Shown here: positions 5,895-6,816 of the stretch, piece by piece
Position numbering within the stretch: the stretch's first letter is position 1
How the letters are laid out: each line of letters starts with the position of its first letter
Assembly: GCA_030430345.1 (NCBI GenBank)
Contig: JAUIFT010000146.1
Span: 1 to 6,816, forward strand
Source: Calditrichia bacterium
GTDB taxonomy: Bacteria > Calditrichota > Calditrichia > RBG-13-44-9 > J042
Direction: 5' to 3'
Length of the DNA: 6,816 bases
The notes under the pieces: model-generated
What the model saw: the letters and a program-made list of their open reading frames with translations, nothing else
Told to the model about the DNA's origin: nothing
The model's database searches: none
Translations under genes and position numbers: made by a program

Positions 5895-6764
5895 ATGAAA
5901 CCCGCACCTTTCGAATTTTTTGCACCAACGACCGTCGCTGAAGCCATTGAACTATTGGAAACCCACGGTTTTGATGCCAAGTTGCTCGCCGGTGGACAGA
6001 GCCTGATTCCCACTATGAATTTCCGCCTTGCTCAGCCGGGTGTCATCATAGACCTGAACCGGGTGGAAGGGTTATCCTACATTCGCGAAGAAAATGATGC
6101 CGTTGTCATTGGCGCGATGACCCGTCAGTATGAGTTGGAAAAAAATGAGCTGATTAAGAAAAAACTGCCGCTGCTGCACGAGACCATGCCGAATATCGCT
6201 CATCCGCAAATTCGCAATCGTGGCACCATTGGCGGCAGCCTGGTACATGCGGATCCTGCTGCAGAATTGCCATCGGTAATGTGCGCGCTTGATGCCATTT
6301 TTCATCTGACCGGGCCGGAAGGCGAACGGGAAGTCGCGGCCAACGACTTTTACATGGGCATGTTTGCCGTAGACCTGGAAGCGGAGGAGATTCTCACTGC
6401 GATTCGTATCCCGGCTATGAATCCCAACAGCGGCTGTGCATTTCTGGAAATCGCCCGTCGCCATGGCGATTATGCGCTTGCCGGTGTTGCGGTCATTGTT
6501 GATCAGGATAAAAAAGGGATATGCACTAATGCCCGAATCGTTTACCTCAGTGTTGGCGATGCCCCGGTTACCGCGGAAAATGCCGCTAGTGTTCTGCAAG
6601 GAAATAAAGTCGATGAAACCCTTATTGCCAAAGCAGCAAAAACCGCTGCGGAAGAAGATATCGAACCGGAAGGAGACATCCACGCCAGCGCGGATTATCG
6701 CCGCCACCTTGCGGAAGTGCTCACCCGCCGGGCGTTAGCGACCGCCTTCGCGCGGGCTCGTTGA
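5895..6764 (+). CDS. Molybdenum hydroxylase medium subunit, FAD-binding (CoxM-type)
   Basis: This 289-residue flavoprotein subunit passes electrons from the [2Fe-2S] clusters of the small subunit to an external acceptor. The N-terminal FAD-binding domain (PCMH/VAO type, about residues 1-175) shows both signature motifs: AGGQSLIP at 32-39 and TIGGSLVHADPAAELP at 111-126, preceded by IAHPQIRNRG. The C-terminal CO dehydrogenase flavoprotein domain covers about 180-285. Length matches the usual 270-300. There is no 4Fe-4S insertion of the 4-hydroxybenzoyl-CoA reductase type. The ATG at 5895 is preceded by GGAAAAG (5886-5892), whose GG begins 9 nt upstream, and lies 44 bp after the large-subunit stop. 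Its place last in the S-L-M order is typical of form II clusters; form I CO dehydrogenase operons run M-S-L. Confidence 0.95.
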   Translation: MKPAPFEFFAPTTVAEAIELLETHGFDAKLLAGGQSLIPTMNFRLAQPGVIIDLNRVEGLSYIREENDAVVIGAMTRQYELEKNELIKKKLPLLHETMPNIAHPQIRNRGTIGGSLVHADPAAELPSVMCALDAIFHLTGPEGEREVAANDFYMGMFAVDLEAEEILTAIRIPAMNPNSGCAFLEIARRHGDYALAGVAVIVDQDKKGICTNARIVYLSVGDAPVTAENAASVLQGNKVDETLIAKAAKTAAEEDIEPEGDIHASADYRRHLAEVLTRRALATAFARAR

Positions 6765-6784
6765 TCGTTTTCTCGTGGTTCGCT

Positions 6785-6806
6785 TGCCCTCCTTCCCCAG
6801 GGGGCA
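6785..6806 (+). terminator. Hairpin after the operon, possible terminator
   Basis: TGCCCTC (6785-6791) can pair with GGGGGCA (6800-6806), giving a 7-bp stem with one G-T pair and an 8-nt loop, 20 bp past the medium-subunit stop. No T-run follows within the remaining 10 bases, so it may instead be an ordinary intercistronic structure, with the operon continuing past the window. Confidence 0.3.
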
Positions 6807-6816
6807 CTATGTGAGG

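Overview
The window looks like bacterial chromosome. It carries a three-gene molybdenum hydroxylase operon on the plus strand (about 2937-6764). Upstream and divergent, on the minus strand, lie a membrane-anchored AraC-type regulator (1531-2655) and a serine beta-lactamase-like hydrolase whose 3' end looks damaged (246-1310). I see no RNA gene, CRISPR array, transposase or phage gene. The host cannot be named from this sequence. The 7-helix-plus-AraC regulator design and the mixed use of Shine-Dalgarno sites (clear for two genes, weak or absent for others) would suit an environmental bacterium of the Bacteroidota/Calditrichota/KSB1 sort, but this is a low-confidence guess.

Left part (1-1530). 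Positions 1-245 hold no gene I can support, only unexplained overlapping open frames and a possible terminator. The hydrolase keeps the SxxK and YxN motifs of the class C beta-lactamase/PBP fold. It then runs into an odd short tail before the third active-site motif, so it may be a pseudogene. The 220 bp between it and the regulator hold a perfect 16-bp palindrome and a set of competing inverted repeats.

Middle (2656-2936). This is the divergent intergenic region. It contains a reasonable sigma70-like promoter facing the operon (2818-2846), an inverted repeat directly against its -35 box, and a 10-bp palindrome on the regulator side. This layout makes the regulator a plausible controller of the operon, though nothing in the sequence proves it.

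Right part (2937-6764). The genes encode the small [2Fe-2S] subunit, the large molybdopterin subunit and the medium FAD subunit of a CoxSLM-type enzyme. The order S-L-M and the active-site loop YRGAGR (not the YRCSFR of true aerobic CO dehydrogenase) place it with the 'form II' CODH-like hydroxylases, whose substrates are mostly unknown. Electrons would flow from substrate at Mo in the large subunit, through the two Fe-S clusters of the small subunit, to FAD in the medium subunit and on to an acceptor. All three subunits look complete, with motifs intact. No maturation gene (xdhC/coxF-like, MoxR-like coxD, coxE) lies inside the window.
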